Positions 1 to 6,252 of a stretch of DNA of 9,577 nt are shown in pieces. The notes under the pieces are model-generated. The model searched no databases. It was not told the origin of the DNA and saw only the letters and a program-made list of their open reading frames with translations. Origin of the DNA: Bacteroidota bacterium (GTDB lineage: Bacteria > Bacteroidota > Ignavibacteria > Ignavibacteriales > Ignavibacteriaceae); the NCBI GenBank assembly GCA_021796135.1, contig JAJYOQ010000132.1, positions 1 through 9,577 of the forward strand, written 5' to 3'. A program made the translations under genes and the position numbers. Position 1 is the first letter of the stretch. Every line of letters begins with the position of its first letter.

Positions 1-16
1 GAAGATCCGCAACTTT
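1..16. repeat. 16-bp inverted copy of a segment of the Nudix gene (left arm)
   Basis: The first 16 bases, GAAGATCCGCAACTTT, are the exact reverse complement of bases 346-361. The match ends at base 17 on the inner side; how far it runs to the left of the window cannot be seen. Read on the plus strand from base 1, it encodes Glu-Asp-Pro-Gln-Leu, the same residues the other arm encodes inside the Nudix box, followed by Leu-Ile-Ile-Leu and a stop at 28-30. It could be the edge of a longer inverted duplication, the tail of another gene, an assembly or amplification chimera, or chance. The identity is certain; its meaning is not. Confidence 0.5.
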
Positions 17-67
17 TAATCATATTATGAGATAAAATCAAATTATTTAAATGTAACCTTGGTATTT

Positions 68-598
68 TTAATTAAAATAGCTTTTCGCAAGATGAATGCC
101 GCATATTGTTTTTGCATCATAAATTTCACCGGAAATTATTTTATTTTCTATTTCACTAATTGTAAACTCAAAAATTTCCATACCCTGTTCTCCTTCTTCC
201 CGGCTGTGATTACCTGGTTTTAATCCCTTTGCTAAGAAGATATGAAGAATCTCCGTACAAAAACCCGGAGTTGTACAAATTGCACCCAGCTTTTGTATAA
301 CATCAGCAATATAACCAGTTTCTTCTTTTAACTCTCGAATAGCGCAAAGTTGCGGATCTTCGCCTTTATCTAATTTTCCTGCCGGAAGTTCAAGCAAAGT
401 TTGTTTTAGCGGGTAACGAAATTGTTTGACAAAAATAATTTTACCTTCATTTGTTATAGGCACAATCACAGCTCCGCCGTTGTGAACAGCAGTTTCCCTT
501 ACGCTTTTATTGCCGCTTTCGTATTCAATGTCATCAACATGCAAATCAAATACTCTTCCTTTAAACAGGACTTGACTTTTTATTACTTTAAAATTCAT
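68..598 (-). CDS. Nudix hydrolase, ADP-ribose pyrophosphatase type
   Basis: The product is a 176-residue cytoplasmic hydrolase expected to cleave ADP-ribose or a related nucleoside-diphosphate sugar to AMP and a phosphosugar, using Mg2+. The Nudix box is complete at residues 74-96: Gly74, Glu80, Arg88-Glu89, Glu92-Glu93 and Gly95 fit GX5EX7REXXEEXG. Pro111, in TTPGF about 15 residues after the box, matches the downstream proline that marks the ADP-ribose pyrophosphatase subgroup. Length and the N-terminal strand region (KGRVFDLHVDDIEYESG) also fit that subgroup. The ATG at 598 has a GGA element about eight bases upstream. It is the last gene of a minus-strand group behind the DUF1232 gene, with 51 bp between them. 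Family assignment is firm; the exact substrate is inferred, since GDP-mannose or other sugar nucleotides are possible. Confidence 0.93.
   Translation of the reverse strand: MNFKVIKSQVLFKGRVFDLHVDDIEYESGNKSVRETAVHNGGAVIVPITNEGKIIFVKQFRYPLKQTLLELPAGKLDKGEDPQLCAIRELKEETGYIADVIQKLGAICTTPGFCTEILHIFLAKGLKPGNHSREEGEQGMEIFEFTISEIENKIISGEIYDAKTICGIHLAKSYFN
346..361. repeat. Right arm of the 16-bp inverted repeat, inside the Nudix gene
   Basis: AAAGTTGCGGATCTTC on the plus strand is the exact reverse complement of bases 1-16. On the coding strand it spans the GluAspProGlnLeu codons within the Nudix box, so this arm is constrained by protein function and is probably the original copy. The two arms are 329 bp apart. 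Confidence 0.5.
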
Positions 599-649
599 TA
601 AAATTCCGTCTATAAAAACATATCAATATTTACTTATTCTTTATTCAAC

Positions 650-1012
650 TTAATAATACGGTATAAGCTCACGTCCTAGATATTTTAATAGTGCTGTTAT
701 TACTCCGAGATCGTCAAGGTATCCAATAACCGGAGTAAAATCCGGTATGGCATCTATGGGAGAAATAAAATATACTAATCCGGCAACTACAATCGTCTTT
801 CTGTACCATGCAACTGCCGGATCACGCATATACCGATAAAGTGCCAGAACATCTTTAGCAAAAGATATTTTCCGTTTAACTTTTGCTAATTTTTCCCAGA
901 GATTCTCATCCACATAATTAATATTTTGAGTTACTTCCTCTTCTGTACTGCCTCCGAAATCTAACTCATTGATATCAGTAAAATCATCAATATCATATTT
1001 TTGATTTTTCAT
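650..1012 (-). CDS. DUF1232 / YkvA-family small membrane protein
   Basis: This 120-residue protein has a charged, acidic N-terminal part (residues 1-40), a basic amphipathic segment (about 41-60), and then the conserved DUF1232 core. The core has a hydrophobic stretch at 73-84 running into SPIDAIPDF (84-92) and GYLDDLG (97-103), followed by a short hydrophobic helix to the end. The SPxDxIPDF...GxxDD pattern is the family signature. Proteins of this family are widespread and probably membrane-associated; their biochemical role is unknown to me and I do not assign one. The gene begins 21 bp after the S9 peptidase stop and lies 51 bp before the Nudix gene, so it is probably cotranscribed with both. 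The ribosome binding site is weak, only a GAG followed by an A-rich run before the ATG at 1012. Confidence 0.88.
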   Translation of the reverse strand: MKNQKYDIDDFTDINELDFGGSTEEEVTQNINYVDENLWEKLAKVKRKISFAKDVLALYRYMRDPAVAWYRKTIVVAGLVYFISPIDAIPDFTPVIGYLDDLGVITALLKYLGRELIPYY

Positions 1013-1033
1013 AATTTTTTCTCAATCGCAATG

Positions 1034-3061
1034 TTATTTTTTATGTTTTTCAAACCAATTAAAAACTGTATTCCACCAAAGTATTGAATCCTGGGGTTTT
1101 ATAACGAAATGAAATTCATTATTAAAATATAAAAACTTGCTTTCGACTCCTAAACGTTGAAGAGATGTAAATAACTGAAATGCCTGCTCTTCAGGAACGC
1201 GATAATCATGGGCTCCTTCAACAATTAACATCGGAGTCTTAGCATTTTGAATAAATCTTTCCGGATTCCACTTCTCATATAGAGCACGGTTTGTCCAGGG
1301 CGTTCCCTTAAACTCCCATTCGGGGAACCAAAGCTCTTCAGTAGTGCCCCACATACTAACGGTATTAAAAACACCGTCATGAGAAACAACTGCATTAAAT
1401 CTGTTTGTGTGACCTTCAATCCAATTTATCATATAACCTCCGAAAGATGCACCTGCCGCAAATGTATTTTTCGGATCAATAAATTTAAAGTTTTTTATTG
1501 CGTAGTCACATGCGTTCATTATGTCTGTGTATGCCTTCCCGCCCCAGTCACCGGAAATATCATTAGTAAATTTTTGTCCGTAACCGGTGCTGCCGGTTGG
1601 ATTTGGTGCAACGACTACATAACCTTTGGATGCAAATAATTCTAAATTCCATCTGTAATGAAATTCATCCTGCCAATTATCCTGAGGACCGCCGTGAATT
1701 AAAAATATTACGGGGTATTTTTTTGCAGGGTTAAAAAATGGCGGTTTTAGAATAATTGACTCAATCTTTCTTCCACCGGCTCCGAGTGACCAAAAAGTAT
1801 CAATCTTATTTAATTCCAATTTAGATAAAAGCTCTTTATTCAAAAAGGTAATTTGATGAATATTGCTTCCGTCATTATTCATTGCAAATATCTCATATGG
1901 TAATTCAGCTCGCTGCTGTCTAAAATAAATTGTCTTACCGTCGTTTGAAACAGATATATTTGAGTTGCTATGCTCTTTCAACAGAACGGAAACCTTTTTT
2001 GTCTCTATATCGATCTTATAAATTGAGTTAAAAATTTCATTGTTCGCTGTAAAATAAATTTCTTTAGAGTCCGGCGACCACACAATTTCTCCAATAGATC
2101 TGTCAAATTTATTGGTAAGATTTTTTAATTTACCGGTTGTCCGATCATATAAAACGAGGCACTGCTTATCGGATTCGTGACCCGGCACAAGCATGGAGGC
2201 AAAAGCAATATATTTGCCATTAGGTGAATAAACAGGTTGATTATCGTTACCTAAGCTTACAGAGATCTTTTTTGAAATAATTTTTGAATCAGCTTTAATT
2301 CCATTCATTGCCACAGTATAAATTTCGTTATTTGTACTATTTGCAACTACTTTATTTGGATTCATTGTATATGCAATTTCATTTCCGTCTGGAGCAAAGT
2401 TAAAATCATTGGCGCTTCCGAGGTCTAAAGGCGGTACATCGTTATGCATTAAATTATTTAAATCAATGTATGTATTAGAAGCTAAATCAAAAAGAAATAA
2501 ATGACTGCGCTTGCCGTCTAGCCATTCATTCCAATGGCGAAACATAAGATGAGTAATTATTCTTGCATCGTATTTCTCTGCTTTTTTCTCCTCGTCTTTT
2601 TTCTTATCGCAATCTTGATTTGGGCAATCCGGATATACCGAAGATGTTAGAAGAATTTTATCCCCTTGGTTAGACCATTTAAAATCTGTAACTCCGGTAT
2701 ATAAGTGAAAAATTTGCTTGTCATCAGAACCGTCTAAATTACATTCTCTTATTTGGTAATTTTCAATATATGCTATTTTTTTTCCATCCGGAGAATAGCG
2801 AGGATCGCTCTGGCTTTTATCTGAATTTTTAAGAATATGTAATTCAGATCCGTCAACGTTCACTAAATATATTTCTGTTTTACCTTTGTTGGCTTCAATA
2901 TTGTATGTATTTAAAGAAAACGCAATCTGCTTATTATCGGGTGAGAGAACTAATTGGTCGACTCTTTTCATTGCCCATAAATCTTGTACAGTTATTTGGC
3001 GTTTGGTTTGAGCAACTAATAATATTGGTAACATTAATATGATTAAAAAGAATTTTTTCAT
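1034..3061 (-). CDS. Secreted S9-family prolyl oligopeptidase (dipeptidyl/acylaminoacyl peptidase type)
   Basis: The product is a 675-residue serine peptidase expected to remove short N-terminal units from peptides outside the cytoplasm. Residues 1-18 (MKKFFLIILMLPILLVAQ) form a signal peptide with no lipobox cysteine. Residues about 30-405 form a beta-propeller with six PD40/TolB-like repeats, at roughly 39, 89, 222, 278, 328 and 371 (SPDNK, SPDGK, APDGN, SPNGK, SPDSK, SNDGK). Within it, a Cys/Lys/Glu-rich stretch (about 145-163) followed by RHWNEW and DGKRSHLF is a landmark I recognise from bacterial DPP5-like S9 enzymes. The alpha/beta-hydrolase domain follows, with HGGP at 456-459 (oxyanion region), nucleophile Ser539 in GASFGGYM, Asp619 in GAHDYRVP and His651 in EFHF, giving an intact triad. 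The ATG at 3061 is preceded by GAGG at good spacing. It is the first gene of a three-gene minus-strand group. Dipeptidyl versus acylaminoacyl specificity cannot be decided from sequence. Confidence 0.95.
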   Translation of the reverse strand: MKKFFLIILMLPILLVAQTKRQITVQDLWAMKRVDQLVLSPDNKQIAFSLNTYNIEANKGKTEIYLVNVDGSELHILKNSDKSQSDPRYSPDGKKIAYIENYQIRECNLDGSDDKQIFHLYTGVTDFKWSNQGDKILLTSSVYPDCPNQDCDKKKDEEKKAEKYDARIITHLMFRHWNEWLDGKRSHLFLFDLASNTYIDLNNLMHNDVPPLDLGSANDFNFAPDGNEIAYTMNPNKVVANSTNNEIYTVAMNGIKADSKIISKKISVSLGNDNQPVYSPNGKYIAFASMLVPGHESDKQCLVLYDRTTGKLKNLTNKFDRSIGEIVWSPDSKEIYFTANNEIFNSIYKIDIETKKVSVLLKEHSNSNISVSNDGKTIYFRQQRAELPYEIFAMNNDGSNIHQITFLNKELLSKLELNKIDTFWSLGAGGRKIESIILKPPFFNPAKKYPVIFLIHGGPQDNWQDEFHYRWNLELFASKGYVVVAPNPTGSTGYGQKFTNDISGDWGGKAYTDIMNACDYAIKNFKFIDPKNTFAAGASFGGYMINWIEGHTNRFNAVVSHDGVFNTVSMWGTTEELWFPEWEFKGTPWTNRALYEKWNPERFIQNAKTPMLIVEGAHDYRVPEEQAFQLFTSLQRLGVESKFLYFNNEFHFVIKPQDSILWWNTVFNWFEKHKK

Positions 3062-3095
3062 TTTCGCCTCGATTGGTTATATTTTTTTGAAATTA

Positions 3096-3124
3096 AAAAT
3101 AGCAGAACTACTTTTGAAAGGCAA
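3096..3124 (-). promoter_or_regulatory. Possible promoter for the S9 peptidase operon
   Basis: On the minus strand, TTGCCT (complement of 3119-3124) is followed after 17 bases by TATTTT (complement of 3096-3101), which is preceded by TGC, resembling an extended -10. A start near 3089 would give a leader of about 28 bases before the peptidase ATG. This is a match to a general sigma-70 pattern in AT-rich DNA; if the host is Bacteroidota proper, its primary sigma factor uses a different consensus. Confidence 0.33.
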
Positions 3125-3199
3125 TCTTTACTTCACTTCATTTTTTTCCGATTAAGATCAGCTTTAGTTAAATTGCCGGTATGAATTATAAAAATTTGT

Positions 3200-3229
3200 T
3201 TGAATCCTATTATTTCAATTCAATATATT
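3200..3229 (+). promoter_or_regulatory. Possible promoter for the methyltransferase-rlmD pair
   Basis: TTGAAT at 3200-3205 is followed after 18 bases by TATATT at 3224-3229. A start around 3236 would leave a leader of only about seven bases before the TTG codon at 3243, so the transcript would be nearly leaderless. That agrees with the absence of any Shine-Dalgarno sequence there. AT-rich context makes chance matches easy, so this is tentative. Confidence 0.27.
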
Positions 3230-3242
3230 ATAGAATAAATAC

Positions 3243-3956
3243 TTGAAAACAATTAAACCGATTTTTCTTCCCGGTACAGACAGGCAATTTAAAATATTAG
3301 CTTCACAAGTTAAGCTAGAAGGAAAGTCTGTTCTCATTATTGGAGGGGGCACAGTTGAAATAGCATATGAATTTATTGAAAATAGGGCTATAAATACTAA
3401 AATCATTGTTGAAGATAATGACTCCTTAATTGATTCCCGAATGCTTTTGAGGAATAATAATAATATTTCTGTTTCTATGATGGAGTTTGACAGCACTGAT
3501 TTTCAAGATGAACAATTTGACCTGGTTTTTGCTCAGGGGTCAATAACTAATAAATCAAAAAATAAAATAGTAAAAGAAATAAAAAGAATCTTAAAACCCG
3601 GAGGAATCTTTTGTGTGGGTGAAAATGTTGTCTTTAGCATTGAACTTCCGGTATTTATTAAGGATATCTTCCTGAATTCCGGCATAACACCTGCTTTTAA
3701 AGAAGATTTTATTAAATTTTATACTGACAGAAAATTTGAAATTTTATATGAACATGACCTTTCTACTACGTTAAAAGACTTCTATAAATTAAGCAGCTCT
3801 ATTTTAAATCAAAACATTGATACATTATCTGAACAGGAAAAGTCCTATTATAAAAAAATGCTGAAACAAATAAGTCATGAATCAAATGTCTATTTGAATC
3901 TTGGGGGAGATGATTATTTCGGTTTTATGATGCTGGTTTTGAAAAAAGGAATTTGA
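3243..3956 (+). CDS. Divergent class I SAM-dependent methyltransferase, substrate unknown
   Basis: The 237-residue product has the layout of a Rossmann-fold methyltransferase. Motif I is at about 29-38 (VLIIGGGTVE), an acidic strand end IIVEDND follows at about 54-60, motif IV is around FDLVFAQGS, and a post-motif is at ILKPGGIFCVGEN. Motif I departs from the usual VLDxGxGxG: the acidic residue is Ile and the last glycine is Val. The C-terminal third has no motif I recognise. The start is TTG at 3243. An in-frame stop lies just upstream at 3231-3233 and the next ATG falls inside or after motif I, so TTG is the only start that keeps the domain. No Shine-Dalgarno is visible. The stop overlaps the rlmD start by one base (TGATG), so the two are cotranscribed and probably translationally coupled. 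A role in RNA or ribosome modification is an inference from that neighbour only. Confidence 0.8.
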   Translation: MKTIKPIFLPGTDRQFKILASQVKLEGKSVLIIGGGTVEIAYEFIENRAINTKIIVEDNDSLIDSRMLLRNNNNISVSMMEFDSTDFQDEQFDLVFAQGSITNKSKNKIVKEIKRILKPGGIFCVGENVVFSIELPVFIKDIFLNSGITPAFKEDFIKFYTDRKFEILYEHDLSTTLKDFYKLSSSILNQNIDTLSEQEKSYYKKMLKQISHESNVYLNLGGDDYFGFMMLVLKKGI

Positions 3957-3958
3957 TG
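3944..3958 (+). promoter_or_regulatory. Shine-Dalgarno and TGATG coupling site fixing the rlmD start
   Basis: AAGGA at 3946-3950, inside the last codons of the upstream methyltransferase gene, sits five bases before the ATG at 3956-3958. The upstream stop TGA (3954-3956) shares its final A with that ATG. This favours ATG 3956 over the TTG three bases earlier and points to reinitiation or coupling between the two genes. Confidence 0.75.
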
Positions 3959-5395
3959 AAAAAAGGCGATATACTAGAGCTTGATATTGAAGCATATGCT
4001 TTTGAGGGAAAGGGAATAGCTAAAATTGTCAATAATTCATCTGACACTGAAAATAAAAATTCAAAGTTCGTAATTTTTGTAAACGGAGCTTATCCCGGCG
4101 ATAAGGTCAAAGCTCAGCTAACTAAGATTAAAAAATCTTATGCTGAGTCAAAAACTTTAGAAGTAATATATCCTTCAAAGTTCAGAGTTAAGCCAAAATG
4201 TAAATATTTTGGAGTTTGCGGCGGTTGTAAACAGCAGGATCTTGATTATAATAATCAAACTGAATATAAACAAAAACAAGTTGAAGAAATTTTTATTCGA
4301 ATGGGGGGATTTGCAAATTTAGCTGTCGAAAATATAATTCCTTCAACGGTTAATTTCTTTTATAGAAATAAAATGGAATTCTCTTTTGCCGAAAAAAGAT
4401 GGCTTACTTTAGATGAAATTAATTCAGGGATTGAAATTGATAGAAATTTTGCACTGGGGTTACATATACCCAACTTATTTGATAAAGTTTTAGATATTGA
4501 AGAATGCTACCTACAATCGGAAGTTAGTAACAAAATTTTAAATTTTACCAGAAATTTTTTTAAAACAAAATCAATTTCAATATACTCTTCCAAAACTAAT
4601 AGCGGATATTTAAGAAACCTGGTAATTAAACAATCTCATCATACAAATGATTTAATGGTGAATCTTGTTACTTTTTATGAAGATGATAAATTAATGGAAG
4701 AATATTCATCTGAGGTTATTAAAAATATTCCGCAAATAACAACGGTAATAAATAATATAAACCTTAGGAAAGCTTTAGTAGCAACAGGAGATTTTGAAAA
4801 GATAAAGTTCGGCAGCGGGTATATTACCGATTCAATAGGTAAATATAAGTTTCGGGTAAGCGCAAACTCATTTTTTCAGACCAATACTCTGCAAGCTGAA
4901 TTATTATATCAGGTAGCTTTGGACTTTGCAGGTTTAAATAATAATGATATTGTTTACGATTTGTATTCCGGAGCCGGTACAATTTCAATTTTTATTTCGG
5001 ATTTAGCTAAAAAAGTATATGCATTTGAAGCTGTAGAGTCAGCAGTAAAAGATGCAGAGGAAAATATTCTTCTTAATAAAATTAATAATGTACAATTCTA
5101 TGTAGCGGATCTATATAAATCGTTTCTCCCCTTAATAGAAGATAAGAAATTACCATACCCCGATATTGTCATTTTGGATCCGCCGCGCAGTGGAATGCAT
5201 AATAATACTGTAGATGACGTAATAAAACTTAGTCCAAAAAGAATTGTTTATGTTAGCTGTAATGCTGCTACACAGGTAAGAGATGTAAAGTTATTTTGTT
5301 CAGCCGGGTACCGATTAATAAAAATTAAATCTGTAGATATGTTCCCTCATACACATCATATCGAAAATGTTGCCCTATTAGAAAAATCAATCTAA
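3956..5395 (+). CDS. rlmD: 23S rRNA (uracil-C5)-methyltransferase, RlmD/RumA family
   Basis: The enzyme transfers methyl from SAM to C5 of a uridine in 23S rRNA. Counting from ATG 3956 (479 residues), an N-terminal TRAM domain spans about 1-70. A 4Fe-4S ligand set follows: Cys82, Cys88 and Cys91 in CKYFGVCGGC, with Cys184 in DIEECY as the likely fourth. The central RNA-binding part ends in NSFFQTN. The SAM site is DLYSGAGT (about 335-342), DPPRSGM is at 408-414, the catalytic nucleophile is Cys435 in YVSCNAAT, and the general base is probably Glu470 in HHIENVALLE. Every key residue of a working RumA-type enzyme is present. It is coupled to the preceding methyltransferase and converges on the RsmI homologue, leaving 28 bp without a clear hairpin. 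The RlmD label assumes U1939 as target; family members that modify U747 or both sites share these motifs, so the exact position is inferred. Confidence 0.93.
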   Translation: MKKGDILELDIEAYAFEGKGIAKIVNNSSDTENKNSKFVIFVNGAYPGDKVKAQLTKIKKSYAESKTLEVIYPSKFRVKPKCKYFGVCGGCKQQDLDYNNQTEYKQKQVEEIFIRMGGFANLAVENIIPSTVNFFYRNKMEFSFAEKRWLTLDEINSGIEIDRNFALGLHIPNLFDKVLDIEECYLQSEVSNKILNFTRNFFKTKSISIYSSKTNSGYLRNLVIKQSHHTNDLMVNLVTFYEDDKLMEEYSSEVIKNIPQITTVINNINLRKALVATGDFEKIKFGSGYITDSIGKYKFRVSANSFFQTNTLQAELLYQVALDFAGLNNNDIVYDLYSGAGTISIFISDLAKKVYAFEAVESAVKDAEENILLNKINNVQFYVADLYKSFLPLIEDKKLPYPDIVILDPPRSGMHNNTVDDVIKLSPKRIVYVSCNAATQVRDVKLFCSAGYRLIKIKSVDMFPHTHHIENVALLEKSI

Positions 5396-5423
5396 ATTAA
5401 ATTACAATTTATCTTAAGACTGA

Positions 5424-6107
5424 TTACCTTCTTTTTTTATTGTCCAGGATTAAAACGAATTCACCTTTAAGGTTTTTCTCTTCTGATATATTAAGTATTT
5501 CTTCTGCAGTGCCTCTATAAAATCGTTCATTTTCCATTGTAAGCTGAAAAGCAAGAACTACTTTTATACTCTTGCCAAGAATTTTTACAACATCCATAAG
5601 AAGGCTTTTTATTCTATAGGGCGTATCCAATATAATTATTATTTCTTCCATCCTTTTTATTTTAATAAGCTGCTGCTGACGGATTTCTTTTTTGGGTGAG
5701 AGCCACCCGTAATAGTAAAAGTTTTCAAAATCCAATCCTGAACCAATAAGAGCCGGCAGAAGGGAATTAGCGCCGGGAACAGGAATAATGGGAATATTTT
5801 GCGATATGCAAAGATCAACTAATAAATGTCCGGGATCAGAAAATAAAGGTGTACCGCAATCGGATATAAGTGCAGATGTCTTTCCTGAAAGAATTTTAAG
5901 AAGAATTTCATCGGCAGTTTCCTTTTCGTTGTGTTCATTTAACGAAATAAGTTCTTTGTCAATTTTATATTCCGAAAGCAGCCGGCGGGCTTCCTTAAAT
6001 TCTTCACAGATTATAAAATCAACCTCTTTAAGGACTTTTAAGGCTCTTAATGTGATGTCATCCCAGTTACCTATGGGAATTGAAACTAAAAAAAGTTTTC
6101 CATTCAT
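5424..6107 (-). CDS. rsmI: RsmI-like 16S rRNA 2'-O-methyltransferase, shortened and divergent
   Basis: This 227-residue protein belongs to the tetrapyrrole-methylase-fold family containing RsmI, which 2'-O-methylates C1402 of 16S rRNA. Matching landmarks are GKLFLVSIPIGN (3-14), DDITLRALKVLKEVD (16-30), SDCGTPLFSDPG (82-93), PVPGANSLLPALIGSGL (109-125), the YYGWLSPKK region (about 132-140) and KGEFVLIL near the end. Two features are unusual. The segment that is usually AEDTR reads CEEFKEAR (34-41). The protein ends soon after the methylase domain, whereas E. coli RsmI has 286 residues. I chose ATG 6107 over the TTG at 6134: the family N-terminus begins exactly at MNGKLF, and the likely promoter would put a start at 6134 at the very transcript end. 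It may be a true RsmI or a paralogue with another target. Confidence 0.82.
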   Translation of the reverse strand: MNGKLFLVSIPIGNWDDITLRALKVLKEVDFIICEEFKEARRLLSEYKIDKELISLNEHNEKETADEILLKILSGKTSALISDCGTPLFSDPGHLLVDLCISQNIPIIPVPGANSLLPALIGSGLDFENFYYYGWLSPKKEIRQQQLIKIKRMEEIIIILDTPYRIKSLLMDVVKILGKSIKVVLAFQLTMENERFYRGTAEEILNISEEKNLKGEFVLILDNKKRR

Positions 6108-6142
6108 TCTGTTAAAATAAGCATTCAGCGGCAATAGATGGA

Positions 6143-6171
6143 AGTCTAAAAAAAATATTGTTTTATCTCAA
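6143..6171 (-). promoter_or_regulatory. Possible promoter for the RsmI-like gene
   Basis: On the minus strand, TTGAGA (complement of 6166-6171) is followed after 17 bases by TAGACT (complement of 6143-6148). Transcription would start near 6136, about 28 bases before the ATG at 6107. The 142-bp gap to the OPT transporter (6108-6249) must also hold that gene's promoter, but I see no convincing plus-strand match in it. Confidence 0.3.
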
Positions 6172-6239
6172 ATTTTCTTCTTAATTTTATTTTGTTAGAA
6201 AAAGAAATAAATTACTTTTTTTCAGCTACTTAAATAAAT

Positions 6240-6252
6240 GGAAGAATTTATG
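6240..6252 (+). promoter_or_regulatory. Ribosome binding site favouring ATG 6250 for the OPT transporter
   Basis: GGAAG at 6240-6244 lies five bases before the ATG at 6250-6252. The alternative in-frame ATG at 6238 would overlap this element and has only AT-rich sequence ahead of it. The four extra residues (MEEF) are therefore probably not translated. Confidence 0.6.

Noticed and set aside
599..649. Possible separate promoter for the Nudix gene in the 51-bp gap
   Set aside because: A TTGAAT can be paired with a TGATAT at 17 bases on the minus strand, but the -10 match is poor and AT-rich sequence gives such pairs easily.
1225..1419. Minus-strand open frame of 64 codons overlapping the peptidase gene in another frame
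   Set aside because: It is fully contained in the peptidase coding sequence, has no recognisable domain, and its composition is that of a shifted frame.
1379..1639. Plus-strand open frame of 86 codons inside the peptidase gene
   Set aside because: It lies antisense within the catalytic domain of a well-supported S9 peptidase. The peptide is Cys-rich without any recognisable motif and has no ribosome binding site.
3215..3496. Minus-strand open frame of 93 codons opposite the methyltransferase start
   Set aside because: It is antisense to the conserved SAM-binding part of the methyltransferase. Its apparent hydrophobicity comes from reading the complementary strand of AT-rich coding DNA.
5396..5423. 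Terminator between convergent rlmD and the RsmI-like gene
   Set aside because: The 28-bp gap holds no stem of useful length or T-run.
5788..6120. Plus-strand open frame of 110 codons opposite the RsmI-like gene
   Set aside because: It is Ser/Leu-rich shadow sequence across conserved RsmI motifs, with no ribosome binding site.
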